Shown in pieces: positions 52,870 to 61,802 of a stretch of DNA of 64,000 nt. Source of the DNA: Corynebacterium nuruki S6-4 (GTDB lineage: Bacteria; Actinomycetota; Actinomycetes; Mycobacteriales; Mycobacteriaceae); the NCBI RefSeq assembly GCF_007970465.1, contig NZ_CP042429.1, positions 1,860,001-1,924,000 on the forward strand, read 5' to 3'. Position numbers and translations under genes: made by a program. Position 1 is the stretch's first letter. Each line of letters begins with the position of its first letter. The notes beneath the pieces are model-generated. The model was not told the origin of the DNA, did no database searches, and saw nothing but the letters and a program-made list of their open reading frames with translations.

Positions 52870-54045
52870 GGACCCTGCCGAGGACGCAGCCACGGACCCT
52901 GCCACGGACTCAGCCACGTCCACCGCGGTCCAGGCCATCGCCGTGGCCCCGTCGAGCAGTGTCCGCTCTGCCACCGCCCCGACACAGGCGTCCGCGAACT
53001 CGGCCTGGTGGTTGAGCACCGGGAACGAGTCCACCCCGATGTACGGGTGGATCGCCGGCACCGCCCAGGAGACGTTGGCGAAATCGGTGGAGGCGCGGCA
53101 CATCTCCGCCGCCGGGTCGTCGCCTTCGGTGTGCAGGTCCCGGCCGAGGGCGGTGGCGTTGGCACGGTAGAACCCGAGGGCATCCTCGCAGGTCCGCATG
53201 TCGGAGTACGGCTTCGACTCGTCCACGATCTCCACCTCGCACCCGGTGGCCAGCGCGCCGGCGCGGAAGCAGTTCTTCACCTTCTCAGCGGTCTCCGCCA
53301 GTTCGGCCATGTCCCCGGCGCGGACGTACCAGCGTCCACGGGTCTTCCCGGGGATGGCGTTGGGGGCGTCCCCGGCGTGGGTGACGATGCCGTGCACCCG
53401 GACCGAGGCGGGGAGCTGCTGGCGCAGCAGTCCGACGGCCACCTCGGCGACGGTGAAGGCGTCCGCCGCGTTCACGCCCTCGGTCGGGTAGGACCCGGCG
53501 TGGGAGGCGTGGCCGGTGTAGGTGATCTCCCAGTGCTCCACGGCGAACGGCCGGGCGCGGACGACGTCGACGGGGGCGGGGTGGACCATCATGGCGAACC
53601 CGAGACCGTCGAAGGCCCCGCGGTCGAGCATCTCGATCTTGCCGCCGCCGCCTTCCTCGGCCGGGGTGCCGAAGACCTCGACGGTCAGGCCGAGGTCGTC
53701 GGCGCTCTCCGCCAGCGCCACGGCGGCGCCCAGCGACATCGTGGCGATGAGGTTGTGGCCGCAGGCGTGACCGATGTTGGGCAGGGCGTCGTACTCGGCC
53801 ATGAGGGCGAGCCGGAACGGGCCGGAGCCGGCGACGGCGTGGAAGGCGGTCTCGAGTCCGACGTAGTTCTCCTCGACCGCGAAGCCGTGGTCGCGCAGGT
53901 AGGCGGCGCACCGGGCGGCGGAGGCGTGTTCCTGCCAGGCGGTCTCCGGGTGGGCGTGCAGCCACTCCGACAGGTCCACCAGCGACGGCTGCAGTTCGGC
54001 GATCCGCGCCTGCAGGGCGGCCTTGCGGTCATCCACCTCACTCAT
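52858..54045 (-). CDS. M20-family amidohydrolase (aminoacylase-like)
   Basis: A 395-residue metallopeptidase-fold hydrolase of the AbgB/aminobenzoyl-glutamate hydrolase-like group. Motifs include LHAHPETAWQEHASA, the metal ligands in GHACGHN, EE in TPAEEGGGGK and HASHAGSYPTEGVNAAD in the lid domain. It cleaves an amide bond in an N-acyl amino acid or similar compound. It overlaps the DUF1028 gene by 8 nt and is the last gene of an FMO-RidA-DUF1028-M20 operon. The C-terminal Ala/Ser-rich tail runs into hairpin C. Confidence 0.87.
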   Translation of the reverse strand: MSEVDDRKAALQARIAELQPSLVDLSEWLHAHPETAWQEHASAARCAAYLRDHGFAVEENYVGLETAFHAVAGSGPFRLALMAEYDALPNIGHACGHNLIATMSLGAAVALAESADDLGLTVEVFGTPAEEGGGGKIEMLDRGAFDGLGFAMMVHPAPVDVVRARPFAVEHWEITYTGHASHAGSYPTEGVNAADAFTVAEVAVGLLRQQLPASVRVHGIVTHAGDAPNAIPGKTRGRWYVRAGDMAELAETAEKVKNCFRAGALATGCEVEIVDESKPYSDMRTCEDALGFYRANATALGRDLHTEGDDPAAEMCRASTDFANVSWAVPAIHPYIGVDSFPVLNHQAEFADACVGAVAERTLLDGATAMAWTAVDVAESVAGSVAASSAGSDAS

Positions 54046-54718
54046 CGCCGGGCACCCCGTAGGAGGGGGAGGACGCCGGGTCGGTGCCGCGGGCGACATA
54101 GTCGTCCCGCTGCGGCAGCCAGAGTTCCAGCAGGGCGGCGAGGTCGCCGAGCGGGGTCTCCGACCAGTCGACCCGCAGATCGGTCTCCGCCCAGCCGGCG
54201 CCGCGGATGACGGCCAGTCCTGCGGAGTGCACCGGGCCCGCTTCGCCGCCGGCGGCGAGGCCGGCCTGCATCGCGGTGAGCAGCCGGGTCTCCAGGTCCC
54301 CGTCCGCGGCGTCGAAGGCGGCCAGCATCTGCGCCGGGACCCGGTCGTCGGCGAGCATGTTGCCGGCGCAGACGGCGTCCTGCCCGACGGCCGAGGCGTA
54401 GGTGCCGAGGGTGTGCGGTCCGGACCAGGCGACCGGGGCGCCGGTCGGGCCGAGGACGCTGATCTGGCGGTAGTCGAGGGTGGTGTCGGCGGCACGCAGG
54501 GCGTCCAGTGCCCCGTCGGCGGACGCCCCGGAAGCGAGGGCGTCCAGCAGGAATCCGCCGAACCGCGGGTCGGTGATGTTCTGCGAGGCGACGGCGCCGA
54601 CCCCGCCACGCAGGTGCAGGCAGCGGGCGGCGACCGCGGGCGAGGAGGAGCTGACGGCCATGCCGAAGGCCACGGAGCCGTCGGGGGCGACCTCGCGGGC
54701 GACGATGGAGAAGGTCAT
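54038..54718 (-). CDS. DUF1028 family (Ntn-hydrolase-like) protein
   Basis: A 226-residue DUF1028 protein. The N-terminus TFSIVAREVAPDGSVAFGMAVSSSSPAVAARCLH and the block GVGAVASQNITDPRFG are the family hallmarks, related to the Ntn-hydrolase fold. It starts directly beside the RidA stop. Its reaction is unknown; the recurring pairing with M20 hydrolases suggests it acts on the same amide or imide-type substrate. Confidence 0.85.
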   Translation of the reverse strand: MTFSIVAREVAPDGSVAFGMAVSSSSPAVAARCLHLRGGVGAVASQNITDPRFGGFLLDALASGASADGALDALRAADTTLDYRQISVLGPTGAPVAWSGPHTLGTYASAVGQDAVCAGNMLADDRVPAQMLAAFDAADGDLETRLLTAMQAGLAAGGEAGPVHSAGLAVIRGAGWAETDLRVDWSETPLGDLAALLELWLPQRDDYVARGTDPASSPSYGVPGDE

Positions 54719-55123
54719 CTACAGCACCGCCGTCGCGTCGATCTCGACGAGCCATTCCGGGCGGGCCAGGGCGGAGACGACGAGGCCGGTGGAGACCGGG
54801 TGCACGCCCTTGAGCCAGCGGCCCATGACGCGGTAGACGGCTTCGCGGTAGCGGATGTCGACGAGGTAGACGGTGACCTTGACGATGTCCTCGAGGGTGC
54901 CGCCGGCCTCCTCCATGAGCATGGCGATGTTCGCCATCGCCTTCTCCGCCTGGGCCTCGACGTCGCCGACGCCGACGTTCTCGCGGGTGTCGAGGTCCTG
55001 GCCGATCTGGCCGCGGAGGTACACCACCCCGTTCGCGACGACGGCCTGGCAGAGGTCGTTGTCGAGGTTCTGCTCCGGGTAGGTGTCGGCGGTGTTGAAC
55101 GGGCGGATGCGGGTGTGCTTCAT
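54719..55123 (-). CDS. RidA family protein (YjgF/YER057c/UK114)
   Basis: A 134-residue RidA-family protein (DLCQAVVANGVVYLRGQIGQDLDTRENVGVGDVEAQAEKAMANI, then ALARPEWLVEIDATAV with the conserved Arg). True RidA hydrolyses reactive enamines/imines to keto acids and ammonia. Its place behind a flavin monooxygenase suggests it clears an imine made by that enzyme. The ATG at 55123 follows AGGAGACC, and the start overlaps the FMO stop (ATGA). Confidence 0.9.
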   Translation of the reverse strand: MKHTRIRPFNTADTYPEQNLDNDLCQAVVANGVVYLRGQIGQDLDTRENVGVGDVEAQAEKAMANIAMLMEEAGGTLEDIVKVTVYLVDIRYREAVYRVMGRWLKGVHPVSTGLVVSALARPEWLVEIDATAVL

Positions 55124-56520
55124 CGGATGGTCTCCTGTGCGGTGGCGGGGGTGGGGCGGTAGGCGGCGTAGCCGCGCTGGATCTGGATCTCGTCGACGAC
55201 GTACTTCGCGTCGTGCCAGCAGCCCCAGATGAAGCTGGAGCCGCGGCGCGACAGCCACGGCAGGCCGACGAAGTACACCCCGTTGACGGGGCTCACGCCA
55301 CGCTGGTGGGCGGGGCGTCCGGCGGTGTCGAGCACGCCGTCGACCTGCAGCCACGAGTAGTCGACGCCGTAGCCGGTCGCCCAGATGACGGTGGTGATGC
55401 CGGCGGCGGCGAGGTCGAGTTCCAGGGTGGGGTCGGTGACGTCGGCCGGGTCGGGGCCGAGGACCCACGCCTCCGGCTCCTCGGGCAGGTCCAGACCGTT
55501 GGCGGCGATGTAGGCGTCCGCGTCGGCGAAGAGTTCGAGGAGGTTGCGGTCGCCGGCGTGGATGTTGTCGGCGAGGTCCTCCCGGATGCGCAGGACGCCC
55601 CGGTCGTCGCAGGCCTCGGCACGGCCGACCAGGTGGATGCCGTCGGCGGCGAGGTCGCGGAAGTCGACGGTGTAGCCGCCGTCGGCACCGGTGACGGCGA
55701 TGGTGACGTGCTCCGCGCCGACCGGCGGCGCGGCCATGTCCCACTTGCCGAGCACGCCGAGCCACCACACGTTGTCCCGGCCGCGGTACCGGCGCGGCGG
55801 GCGGTCGTGTTCGCCGACGGCGAGGGTGACGTCGCGGCCGGCCCTGTTGAGCTCGACGGCGATCTGGAGTCCGGAGGAGCCGGCGCCGACGACGAGGACG
55901 CCGCCGTCGGCGAGCTGCTCCGGGTTGTCGTAGTCGGCGGAGTGGATCTGGGTGATGCCCCGCCGCTCCGCGACGGTCGCCGGGATGACCGGCGGGATGA
56001 CGGGGGTCTGGAACGGGCCGGTGGCGGCGACGACGTGGTCGGCGATGATCCGGCCCAGGTCACCGGTGGCGGTCTGCCGGGTGGTGACCAGGTAGCCGCC
56101 CTCGCCGGTGCGCGGGGTGACGGAGATGACCTCCACCCCGGTACGCAGCGGGGCGCCGATGAGGGCGGCGTAGTCCTCGAAGTACTGTGCGACGCGGTCG
56201 TGGTGGGCGAACTCGTCCGGGTCGACCGGTGCGGCCCCGGAGGCGGTGGGGGCGTCGAAGGTGAGGCCCGGGAAGCGGTCGTGCCAGGCGGGGCCGTTGG
56301 CGCAGAGGGAATCCCACCGGCCGGTGCGCCACTTCTCGGCGATGCGGTCGCGTTCCAGGACGATGTGGGGAATTCCGGCGGTGGTGAGGTGCTCACTGGT
56401 GGCGATGCCGGACTGGCCGCCGCCGATGACGACGACCTCGGTCTTTTCGGCGCCGGCTGCCGTGTCGAATGCTGTGCCGGATACAGGGCCGGCTGCTGGG
56501 GATGTGTCAGGGGTTGTCAT
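55120..56520 (-). CDS. Flavin-containing monooxygenase-like NAD(P)/FAD oxidoreductase
   Basis: A 466-residue flavoprotein of the CzcO/FMO type: VVVIGGGQSGIATSEHL for FAD near residue 30, WRTGRWDSLCANGPAWH (the FMO-type substrate-side segment), VLVVGAGSSGLQIAVEL for NADPH near 200, and the ATGY motif in IWATGYGVDYSW. The N-terminal 25 residues are low complexity. First gene of the four-gene operon. It probably oxidises an amine or N-acyl compound; the substrate is not known. The ATG at 56520 lacks a clear ribosome binding site. Confidence 0.84.
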   Translation of the reverse strand: MTTPDTSPAAGPVSGTAFDTAAGAEKTEVVVIGGGQSGIATSEHLTTAGIPHIVLERDRIAEKWRTGRWDSLCANGPAWHDRFPGLTFDAPTASGAAPVDPDEFAHHDRVAQYFEDYAALIGAPLRTGVEVISVTPRTGEGGYLVTTRQTATGDLGRIIADHVVAATGPFQTPVIPPVIPATVAERRGITQIHSADYDNPEQLADGGVLVVGAGSSGLQIAVELNRAGRDVTLAVGEHDRPPRRYRGRDNVWWLGVLGKWDMAAPPVGAEHVTIAVTGADGGYTVDFRDLAADGIHLVGRAEACDDRGVLRIREDLADNIHAGDRNLLELFADADAYIAANGLDLPEEPEAWVLGPDPADVTDPTLELDLAAAGITTVIWATGYGVDYSWLQVDGVLDTAGRPAHQRGVSPVNGVYFVGLPWLSRRGSSFIWGCWHDAKYVVDEIQIQRGYAAYRPTPATAQETIR

Positions 56521-56561
56521 GGAATTCAGTGTCTGCAGCACACCGCGACATAGCAACCATG

Positions 56562-56589
56562 ATTTAATGAGATTCTGCATCACTTAAAT
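56562..56589. promoter_or_regulatory. LysR-type operator between FMO operon and lysR
   Basis: ATTTAATGA (56562-56570) and TCACTTAAAT (56580-56589) form an imperfect inverted repeat in a strikingly AT-rich intergenic patch. The T-N11-A style layout suits the LysR regulator encoded divergently. Confidence 0.5.
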
Positions 56590-56642
56590 TGATTTACAAT
56601 TCTGTTACACATCACCTGCAGGTATCGACCGAGGAGCGCACC

Positions 56643-57551
56643 ATGCCGAAATCCCGCGACGCCCTGACCCTCACCCAGCTGCGCTACTTCGCCCGCGTCG
56701 CCGAGCTCGGGTCGATGACCGCAGCCGCCGACGAACTGTTCGTCGCCCAGTCCGCGGTGAGCACCGCCATGCACCAGCTGGAGAAGACCCTCGGCGCCAC
56801 GCTGTTCATCCGGCGCCGCTCCCGGGGTGTGCTGCTCACCGAACAGGGCCACGCCTTCCACACCGCGGCGCTGCGGGTCCTCGACTCGGTCGACGAGGCG
56901 GTGGGCGCCCTCTCCCCCGGCCAGCTCAGCGGATCCCTCACCGCCGGCTGCTTCACCACCCTCGCCCCCTACTGGCTGCCGGAGGTCCTCGAACGGCTGC
57001 AGTCCTCCTCACCCGGACTGACCTGCACCATCCGGGAGGTGACGGGTGACCAGGTGGTCTCCCTGCTGCAGCGCCGCGAGATCGAGGTCGCCCTCACCTA
57101 CGACTTCGACTACGGCCGCGGCATCGATTTCGAGCGCATCATCGAGGCGCCGATCTACGCGGCGGTCGCCGCCGACGACCCGCTGGCGCGGCGGACCTCG
57201 GTGACCCTGGCCGAGCTGGCGTCCCGCCCCCTGGTCCTGCTGGACATGGACAAGTCCACCAACTACTTCCTGTCGCTGTTCCGGGACGCCCATCTGCGGC
57301 CGCTCATCCACCAGCGGTTCGAGTCGATGGAGGTGGTGCGGTCGATGGTGGCCCGCGGCCACGGCTACACGATCCTCAACCAGCGTCCCGCCCACGATCT
57401 CACCAACGACGGACGCCACCTGGTCCGGCTGCCGATCGACGGGGTGCGCTCCCGGCTGCAGACCGGGGTCGCCCACCGGTCGGGTGAACCGCTGTCCCGG
57501 AAGGGGCAGGCTTTTCTCGACGCCTGCCGGGACACTCTGTCACAGGAATGA
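56643..57551 (+). CDS. LysR-family regulator of the FMO-RidA operon
   Basis: A 302-residue regulator. The winged helix is LTLTQLRYFARVAELGSMTAAADELFVAQSAVSTAMHQLEKTLGATLF, followed by a periplasmic-binding-like effector domain (PLVLLDMDKSTNYFLSLF near residue 205). The ATG at 56643 follows GAGGAG; the longer frame upstream covers the promoter. It is divergent from the operon at 56520 and should activate it with the pathway substrate or intermediate. It resembles the LysR protein at 59151, with the same Leu-Asp/Phe-Asp ... YFLSLF effector motif, so the two may be paralogues. Confidence 0.87.
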   Translation: MPKSRDALTLTQLRYFARVAELGSMTAAADELFVAQSAVSTAMHQLEKTLGATLFIRRRSRGVLLTEQGHAFHTAALRVLDSVDEAVGALSPGQLSGSLTAGCFTTLAPYWLPEVLERLQSSSPGLTCTIREVTGDQVVSLLQRREIEVALTYDFDYGRGIDFERIIEAPIYAAVAADDPLARRTSVTLAELASRPLVLLDMDKSTNYFLSLFRDAHLRPLIHQRFESMEVVRSMVARGHGYTILNQRPAHDLTNDGRHLVRLPIDGVRSRLQTGVAHRSGEPLSRKGQAFLDACRDTLSQE

Positions 57552-57698
57552 TGCTTCATTGTTTCCGGAATGTGTCTTCAGATTATGCGAACCCTCATTC
57601 GGATAATTGTGATGGCCAACACAGTCGGCGCAATTTAGCATTAGCCCCCTGAAGCCGGAATTCCCTGACGATTCCGGATTATTCGACAAGGAGGCTCC

Positions 57699-59135
57699 AT
57701 GACCGCCACCACCCCCACCCGGGATCCGCACAGTACGGATCCACATGACGTGGACAGTGCCACGCTGCGCCGGAGTATCGTCGCCGGTTCCGTCGGCGTG
57801 CTGGTGCACTGGTTCGACTGGGCCGTGTACGCCTACCTGGCCACGACCATCTCCGACGTGTTCTTCCCCGACGCCGGCGGCGCCACCGGCCTGCTCGCCG
57901 TCTTCGGCGTCTTCGCCGTCGCGTTCTTCTTCCGCCCGGTCGGCTCGCTGATCTTCGGCCACCTCGGGGACACCCTCGGCCGCAAGAAGACCCTGTCGGT
58001 CGTCATCATCATGATGGCGCTCGGCACCCTGATGCTCGGCCTGACCCCCTCCTACGACTCGATCGGTGTCTGGGCGCCGGTGCTGCTCGTCGTCGGCCGC
58101 ATCATCCAGGGCATCGCCGCCGGCGGCGAGTTCGGCTCCGCCACGGCCTTCCTCGCCGAGTACTCGAGGCCGACGAAGCGCGGTTTCAACTGCTCGTGGA
58201 TCGAGTTCGGTTCCGTCATGGGATTCCTGCTCGCCTCCGGTGTCGTCGCGGTCCTCTTCGCCGTCTTCGACGACCGGACCGTCACCGACTGGGCGTGGCG
58301 GATCCCCTTCCTCATCACCGTCCCGCTCGCCGCCGTCGGCTACTACATCCGTACGACGATCGAGGACACGCCCGACTACCGGGCCCTGGAGGAGGCCGAG
58401 GAGGTCCCGACCGCCCCGATCAAGGAGGTCTTCCAGCACAACAGGAAGCAGTTCTTCCAGACCGTCGGTGTGGAGATCTTCATGAACTGCACGTTCTACG
58501 TGGTGCTCACCTACCTGCTCACCTACCAGGAGGACACGGTCGGCTTCAACGCCGGGACCGCCGCCCGACTTTCAGTGATCGCCTCCCTCACCGCCGCAGT
58601 GATCATCCCGCTGTCCGGTAAGGCCGCCGACCGGTGGGGACGCAAGCCTGTTCTCCTCACCGCCGGCGTCCTGCTGCTGGTGCTGTCCTGGCCGATGTTC
58701 CAGTGGATGAACCAGGGCACCGCCGTCGCCGGTTTCTGCTCGACCTTCGTGCTCTCCGCCGTGCTCGCGCTCATCCTCGGTACCCACACCTCGGCCGTCG
58801 CCGAACTGTTCCCGACCCGGACGCGCCAGTCCGGACTGTCGATGGCCTACAGCATCGCCGGCGCCCTCTTCGCCGGGACGCTGCCCTACGTCAACACCTG
58901 GCTGATCGACTGGACCGGCAACATCATGGTGCCCGCCTTCACCCTCATGATCGTCGCCGTCGTCGGCCTCATCACCGTCTCCTCCATGCCGGAGACGAAG
59001 GGGATCGGCTTCATCGCCGACAAGGAACCGAATGCTGCACCGGACGCTGCACCGGACGCCGCGTCGGCCACTGCACCGGCCACCCGGTCCGACGACGAAC
59101 CCGAACCCGAGCCGCAGGGCGCCGCGACCCGCTGA
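57699..59135 (+). CDS. MFS transporter, MHS (metabolite:H+ symporter) family
   Basis: A 478-residue symporter of the KgtP/ProP/ShiA group. Motifs include VHWFDWAVYAYLATTI in helix 1, FGHLGDTLGRKKTL, GEFGSATAFLAEYSRPTKRG in helix 5 and the C-terminal AELFPTRTRQSGLSMAYS. A variable acidic, Ala/Pro-rich tail (AAPDAAPDAA) ends the protein. The ATG follows AAGGAGG. It lies between two LysR genes and probably imports the substrate of the FMO-RidA operon. The 147 nt before it is AT-rich but has no clear feature beyond the ribosome binding site. Confidence 0.87.
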   Translation: MTATTPTRDPHSTDPHDVDSATLRRSIVAGSVGVLVHWFDWAVYAYLATTISDVFFPDAGGATGLLAVFGVFAVAFFFRPVGSLIFGHLGDTLGRKKTLSVVIIMMALGTLMLGLTPSYDSIGVWAPVLLVVGRIIQGIAAGGEFGSATAFLAEYSRPTKRGFNCSWIEFGSVMGFLLASGVVAVLFAVFDDRTVTDWAWRIPFLITVPLAAVGYYIRTTIEDTPDYRALEEAEEVPTAPIKEVFQHNRKQFFQTVGVEIFMNCTFYVVLTYLLTYQEDTVGFNAGTAARLSVIASLTAAVIIPLSGKAADRWGRKPVLLTAGVLLLVLSWPMFQWMNQGTAVAGFCSTFVLSAVLALILGTHTSAVAELFPTRTRQSGLSMAYSIAGALFAGTLPYVNTWLIDWTGNIMVPAFTLMIVAVVGLITVSSMPETKGIGFIADKEPNAAPDAAPDAASATAPATRSDDEPEPEPQGAATR

Positions 59136-59150
59136 CGGTACCGTGTAACA

Positions 59151-60077
59151 GTGACCATCACCCTCCGCCAGCTGGACTACTTCGTCGCCGTCGCCGATGC
59201 GGGAAGTATCACCGCCGCCGCCCAGCACCTGTACCTCTCCGCCTCCGCGGTCTCCACCACGGTCACGGAGCTGGAGAGCACGCTGGGCGTCCGGCTGTTC
59301 ACCCGGCACGCCCGTGGCCTGTCGCTGACCGGGGAGGGCCGCACCGTCCTCGGCCGGGCCCGGTCCCTGCTGCGCGAGGCGGAGGACCTGGAGCACAACG
59401 CCACTGCGCTGGGCAGTGCGGTCTCCGGCACGCTGACCGTCGGCTGTTATTCGACGATCGCCCCGCTGCTGCTGCCCCGCATCATCGCGGAGTTCTCGGA
59501 GCATTTCCCTGATCTGACGGTGAGATTCGCCGAGGGCTCCCGTAGCGAACTGCTCGAGGGTTTCGCGCTGGGGCGGTTCGACCTGCTGGTGGTGTACGAC
59601 TACCCGTTCAAGGACGACCTCCCCGACCGCGGGACGCTGCTCCCGTTGGGCGCGTTCCCGCCGTATGTGCTGCTGCCGGACTCCCACCGGCTGGCGGGGA
59701 CCGGTCCGGTCGCGCTGCCGGACCTTGCGGAGGACCCGCTGATCCTGTTCGACCTGGAGCCCGCCGACCAGTACTTCCTGTCCCTGTTCGGTGCCGAGGG
59801 GGTGGAGCCCGATGTGCGTTACCGGACCGGGGATTTCGAGGTCATCCGTGGTCTCGTGGCCCGGGGTCTGGGGTATTCACTGCTCACCCAGCGGACGCTG
59901 CAGCCGGTGAGTTACGAGGGGATCTCCTATGTGCCCGCGGAGCTGGCCTGCGACCACGGGCCGCTGAATGTCGTGGCGCTCGCGCCGTCCGCCTCCCGGC
60001 TCACCGAGCGGGCGCAGGCGTTCGTCGGCGCCGCACGCGACATCCTCGCCGACCCGGTCCGCTACCCGAACCGGTGA
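59151..60077 (+). CDS. LysR-family regulator
   Basis: A 308-residue LysR protein with the helix-turn-helix ITLRQLDYFVAVADAGSITAAAQHLYLSASAVSTTVTELESTLGVRLF and an effector domain containing PLILFDLEPADQYFLSLFGAEGV. The GTG start at 59151 follows the MFS stop by 15 nt and a possible -10 (TACCGT) by 6 nt. It may control the MFS gene or the DAO-fold gene at 61586. The shared effector-domain motif with the LysR at 56643 suggests related ligands. Confidence 0.85.
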   Translation: MTITLRQLDYFVAVADAGSITAAAQHLYLSASAVSTTVTELESTLGVRLFTRHARGLSLTGEGRTVLGRARSLLREAEDLEHNATALGSAVSGTLTVGCYSTIAPLLLPRIIAEFSEHFPDLTVRFAEGSRSELLEGFALGRFDLLVVYDYPFKDDLPDRGTLLPLGAFPPYVLLPDSHRLAGTGPVALPDLAEDPLILFDLEPADQYFLSLFGAEGVEPDVRYRTGDFEVIRGLVARGLGYSLLTQRTLQPVSYEGISYVPAELACDHGPLNVVALAPSASRLTERAQAFVGAARDILADPVRYPNR

Positions 60078-60090
60078 CGCGGGGTATCCC

Positions 60091-60120
60091 GAGCTGACCC
60101 GGATCAGCCGGGGTCAGCTG
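60091..60120. repeat. Hairpin repeat family C, short solo copy
   Basis: GAGCTGACCCGG (60091-60102) and CCGGGGTCAGCTG (60108-60120) form a short stem with a one-base bulge. The preceding TCCC and GAGCTGACCCGGATC match copy 2. It supplies the stop codon of the convergent oxidoreductase gene (60114-60116). Confidence 0.75.
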
Positions 60121-61586
60121 TCGAAGCCCATCTTCAGGGCGTCCATCACCTTGAGGAACGGCCCACGGCGTCCCTCATTCTGGTCCGCCTTCACCAGTGC
60201 CTTCGTCATCAGTTGCACGCTGAGCCAGGCGACGGGCTCCGGCGGGAACGGCTTCGGCAGCTTCTTCACCATCGCCAGTTCCGTCAGCTCGGTCCTCTCC
60301 CCCGACAGCAGGTCAAGCATCACCCGGCCGGCGAAGCGGGAGGCGCCCACCCCCAGGCCGGTGAATCCGGCGGTGTAGGCGACCCTGCCGTGGAAGGCGG
60401 TGGTGAAGAAGGGGAAGAACCGGGAGCAGGTGTCGATCGCGCCGCCCCACTTGTTGCTGAACACCACTCCCCCGTCGACGGCTTCCGGCGAGGTGCCGTC
60501 GAGCTGCGGGAACATCGCGTAGAACTGCCCGGCCAACGTCTCGAAGGTCTCCGGACGCTGGTCGTACTTCGGCAGGACCTTCTTGCCGAAGTGGTAGACG
60601 GCGTCCCACCCGCCCCACAGGATGCGGTTGTCGGCGGTGAGCCGGAAGTAGTGGAAGCGGTTGGTGACGTCGTCGAGGCCTTCCCTGCCCGCCCAGCCGA
60701 CGGCGTCCAGCTGGGCGTCGGTGAGCGGCTGGGTCATCAGGGCGTAGTCGTAGACCGGCACGGTGTGCAGGGCGACTTTCTTCAGCAGCGACGGGAAGAC
60801 GTTGGTGGCCAGCGCGACCGCCGGCGCGGTGACGGAGCCGAGGTCGGTCTCCACGGCGACCGCGGTACCGGACTCCACCTCCCGCAGGTCCTTGACCAGC
60901 GAGTGTTCGTGGATCTCCACGCCCTTCTCCAGCAGTACCCGTCGGAGTCCGAGGACCAGTTTCGCGGGGTGGAGCAGGGCGTTGTTGCGTTCGTCGAGCA
61001 GGCCGCCGAGGGCGCCGGCGGCGTGGATGTGGTCGCGGACCTCGTCGGCGTCGAGGTAGTGGTAGCCGTGCGCCGGGTCGTCGGCCTTCTTCAGCTGCTC
61101 GACCTGCCAGTCCTCGAAGGCGAGGGAGATTTCCCCGGTGCGCTCGAAGTCGCAGTCGATGCCGAGGCGGGCGACGGTCTCCTGGATCGCGTCGAGGTTG
61201 GCCAGTCCGAGCTCGTTGAGCCGGGCGGCCTCGTCGGGAAAGTGGTGGATGCCGTTGGCGACCCCGTGGGTGAGGCTGGCGGAGCAGAATCCGCCGTTTC
61301 TGCCGGACGCCGCCCAGCCGGTCTCGGTCCCTTCGAGGAGGACGATGTGGCGGGCGCGCCCGGAGGCGGCGTCCTGCGATTCGTCCTGTGCCTCGTCCTG
61401 TTCGACGGCCTGGAGGGCGGTCCACAGGCCGGTGAAGCCGCCGCCGACGATGACGAGGTCGGCGGTGGTGTGGCCGCGCAGCGGGGGCTGCGGGTCGGGC
61501 AGCTCGACCGAGTCGAGCCAGTACGGGGTGGTGGAGGCGCCGGTCAGGGCGGTGGTGATGTGCGGGTCAGTCTGAATTGTCGGCAT
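60114..61586 (-). CDS. FAD-dependent oxidoreductase, DAO fold (OrdL/PuuB-like)
   Basis: A 490-residue flavoprotein. LVIVGGGFTGLWTALQAVE near residue 45 binds FAD and TGWAASGRNGGFCSASLTHG is the hallmark of the gamma-glutamylputrescine oxidase/OrdL group. TAGFTGLGVGASRFAGRVMLDLL lies near the C-terminus. It likely oxidises a secondary amine or N-modified amine. The start at 61586 has weak upstream signals. A tiny ORF and an MHS transporter lie just upstream on the same strand and could be co-transcribed with it. Confidence 0.86.
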   Translation of the reverse strand: MPTIQTDPHITTALTGASTTPYWLDSVELPDPQPPLRGHTTADLVIVGGGFTGLWTALQAVEQDEAQDESQDAASGRARHIVLLEGTETGWAASGRNGGFCSASLTHGVANGIHHFPDEAARLNELGLANLDAIQETVARLGIDCDFERTGEISLAFEDWQVEQLKKADDPAHGYHYLDADEVRDHIHAAGALGGLLDERNNALLHPAKLVLGLRRVLLEKGVEIHEHSLVKDLREVESGTAVAVETDLGSVTAPAVALATNVFPSLLKKVALHTVPVYDYALMTQPLTDAQLDAVGWAGREGLDDVTNRFHYFRLTADNRILWGGWDAVYHFGKKVLPKYDQRPETFETLAGQFYAMFPQLDGTSPEAVDGGVVFSNKWGGAIDTCSRFFPFFTTAFHGRVAYTAGFTGLGVGASRFAGRVMLDLLSGERTELTELAMVKKLPKPFPPEPVAWLSVQLMTKALVKADQNEGRRGPFLKVMDALKMGFDS

Positions 61587-61633
61587 GAGTATCTCAGGCC
61601 GAGTCTAGGCGCGTCCCCGCGGCGGGGGTGACG

Positions 61634-61720
61634 TCAGGCGGCCCGCAGGTGCCGGACCCGCGTCCGGCGGGTGAGGATGCGTCGGATGATGAAGCCGAGA
61701 TAGCCGAGCTGACTGTTCAT
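61634..61720 (-). CDS. Possible 28-residue small basic/hydrophobic protein
   Basis: ATG at 61720 with a strong GGAGG 5 nt upstream, then 28 codons: a short hydrophobic stretch LGYLGFIIRRIL followed by an Arg-rich end (TRRTRVRHLRAA). It lies between the MHS transporter and the oxidoreductase on the same strand. It could be a small membrane-associated protein or a leader peptide. No family is recognised. Confidence 0.4.
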   Translation of the reverse strand: MNSQLGYLGFIIRRILTRRTRVRHLRAA

Positions 61721-61802
61721 GGTGACCTCCGTGGAGTGTCGGTGGAACGGATTCGTCCGTCGGTTGCCCCCGACCCTACGTCGCACTGTGCGCTGTGTCA
61801 CC

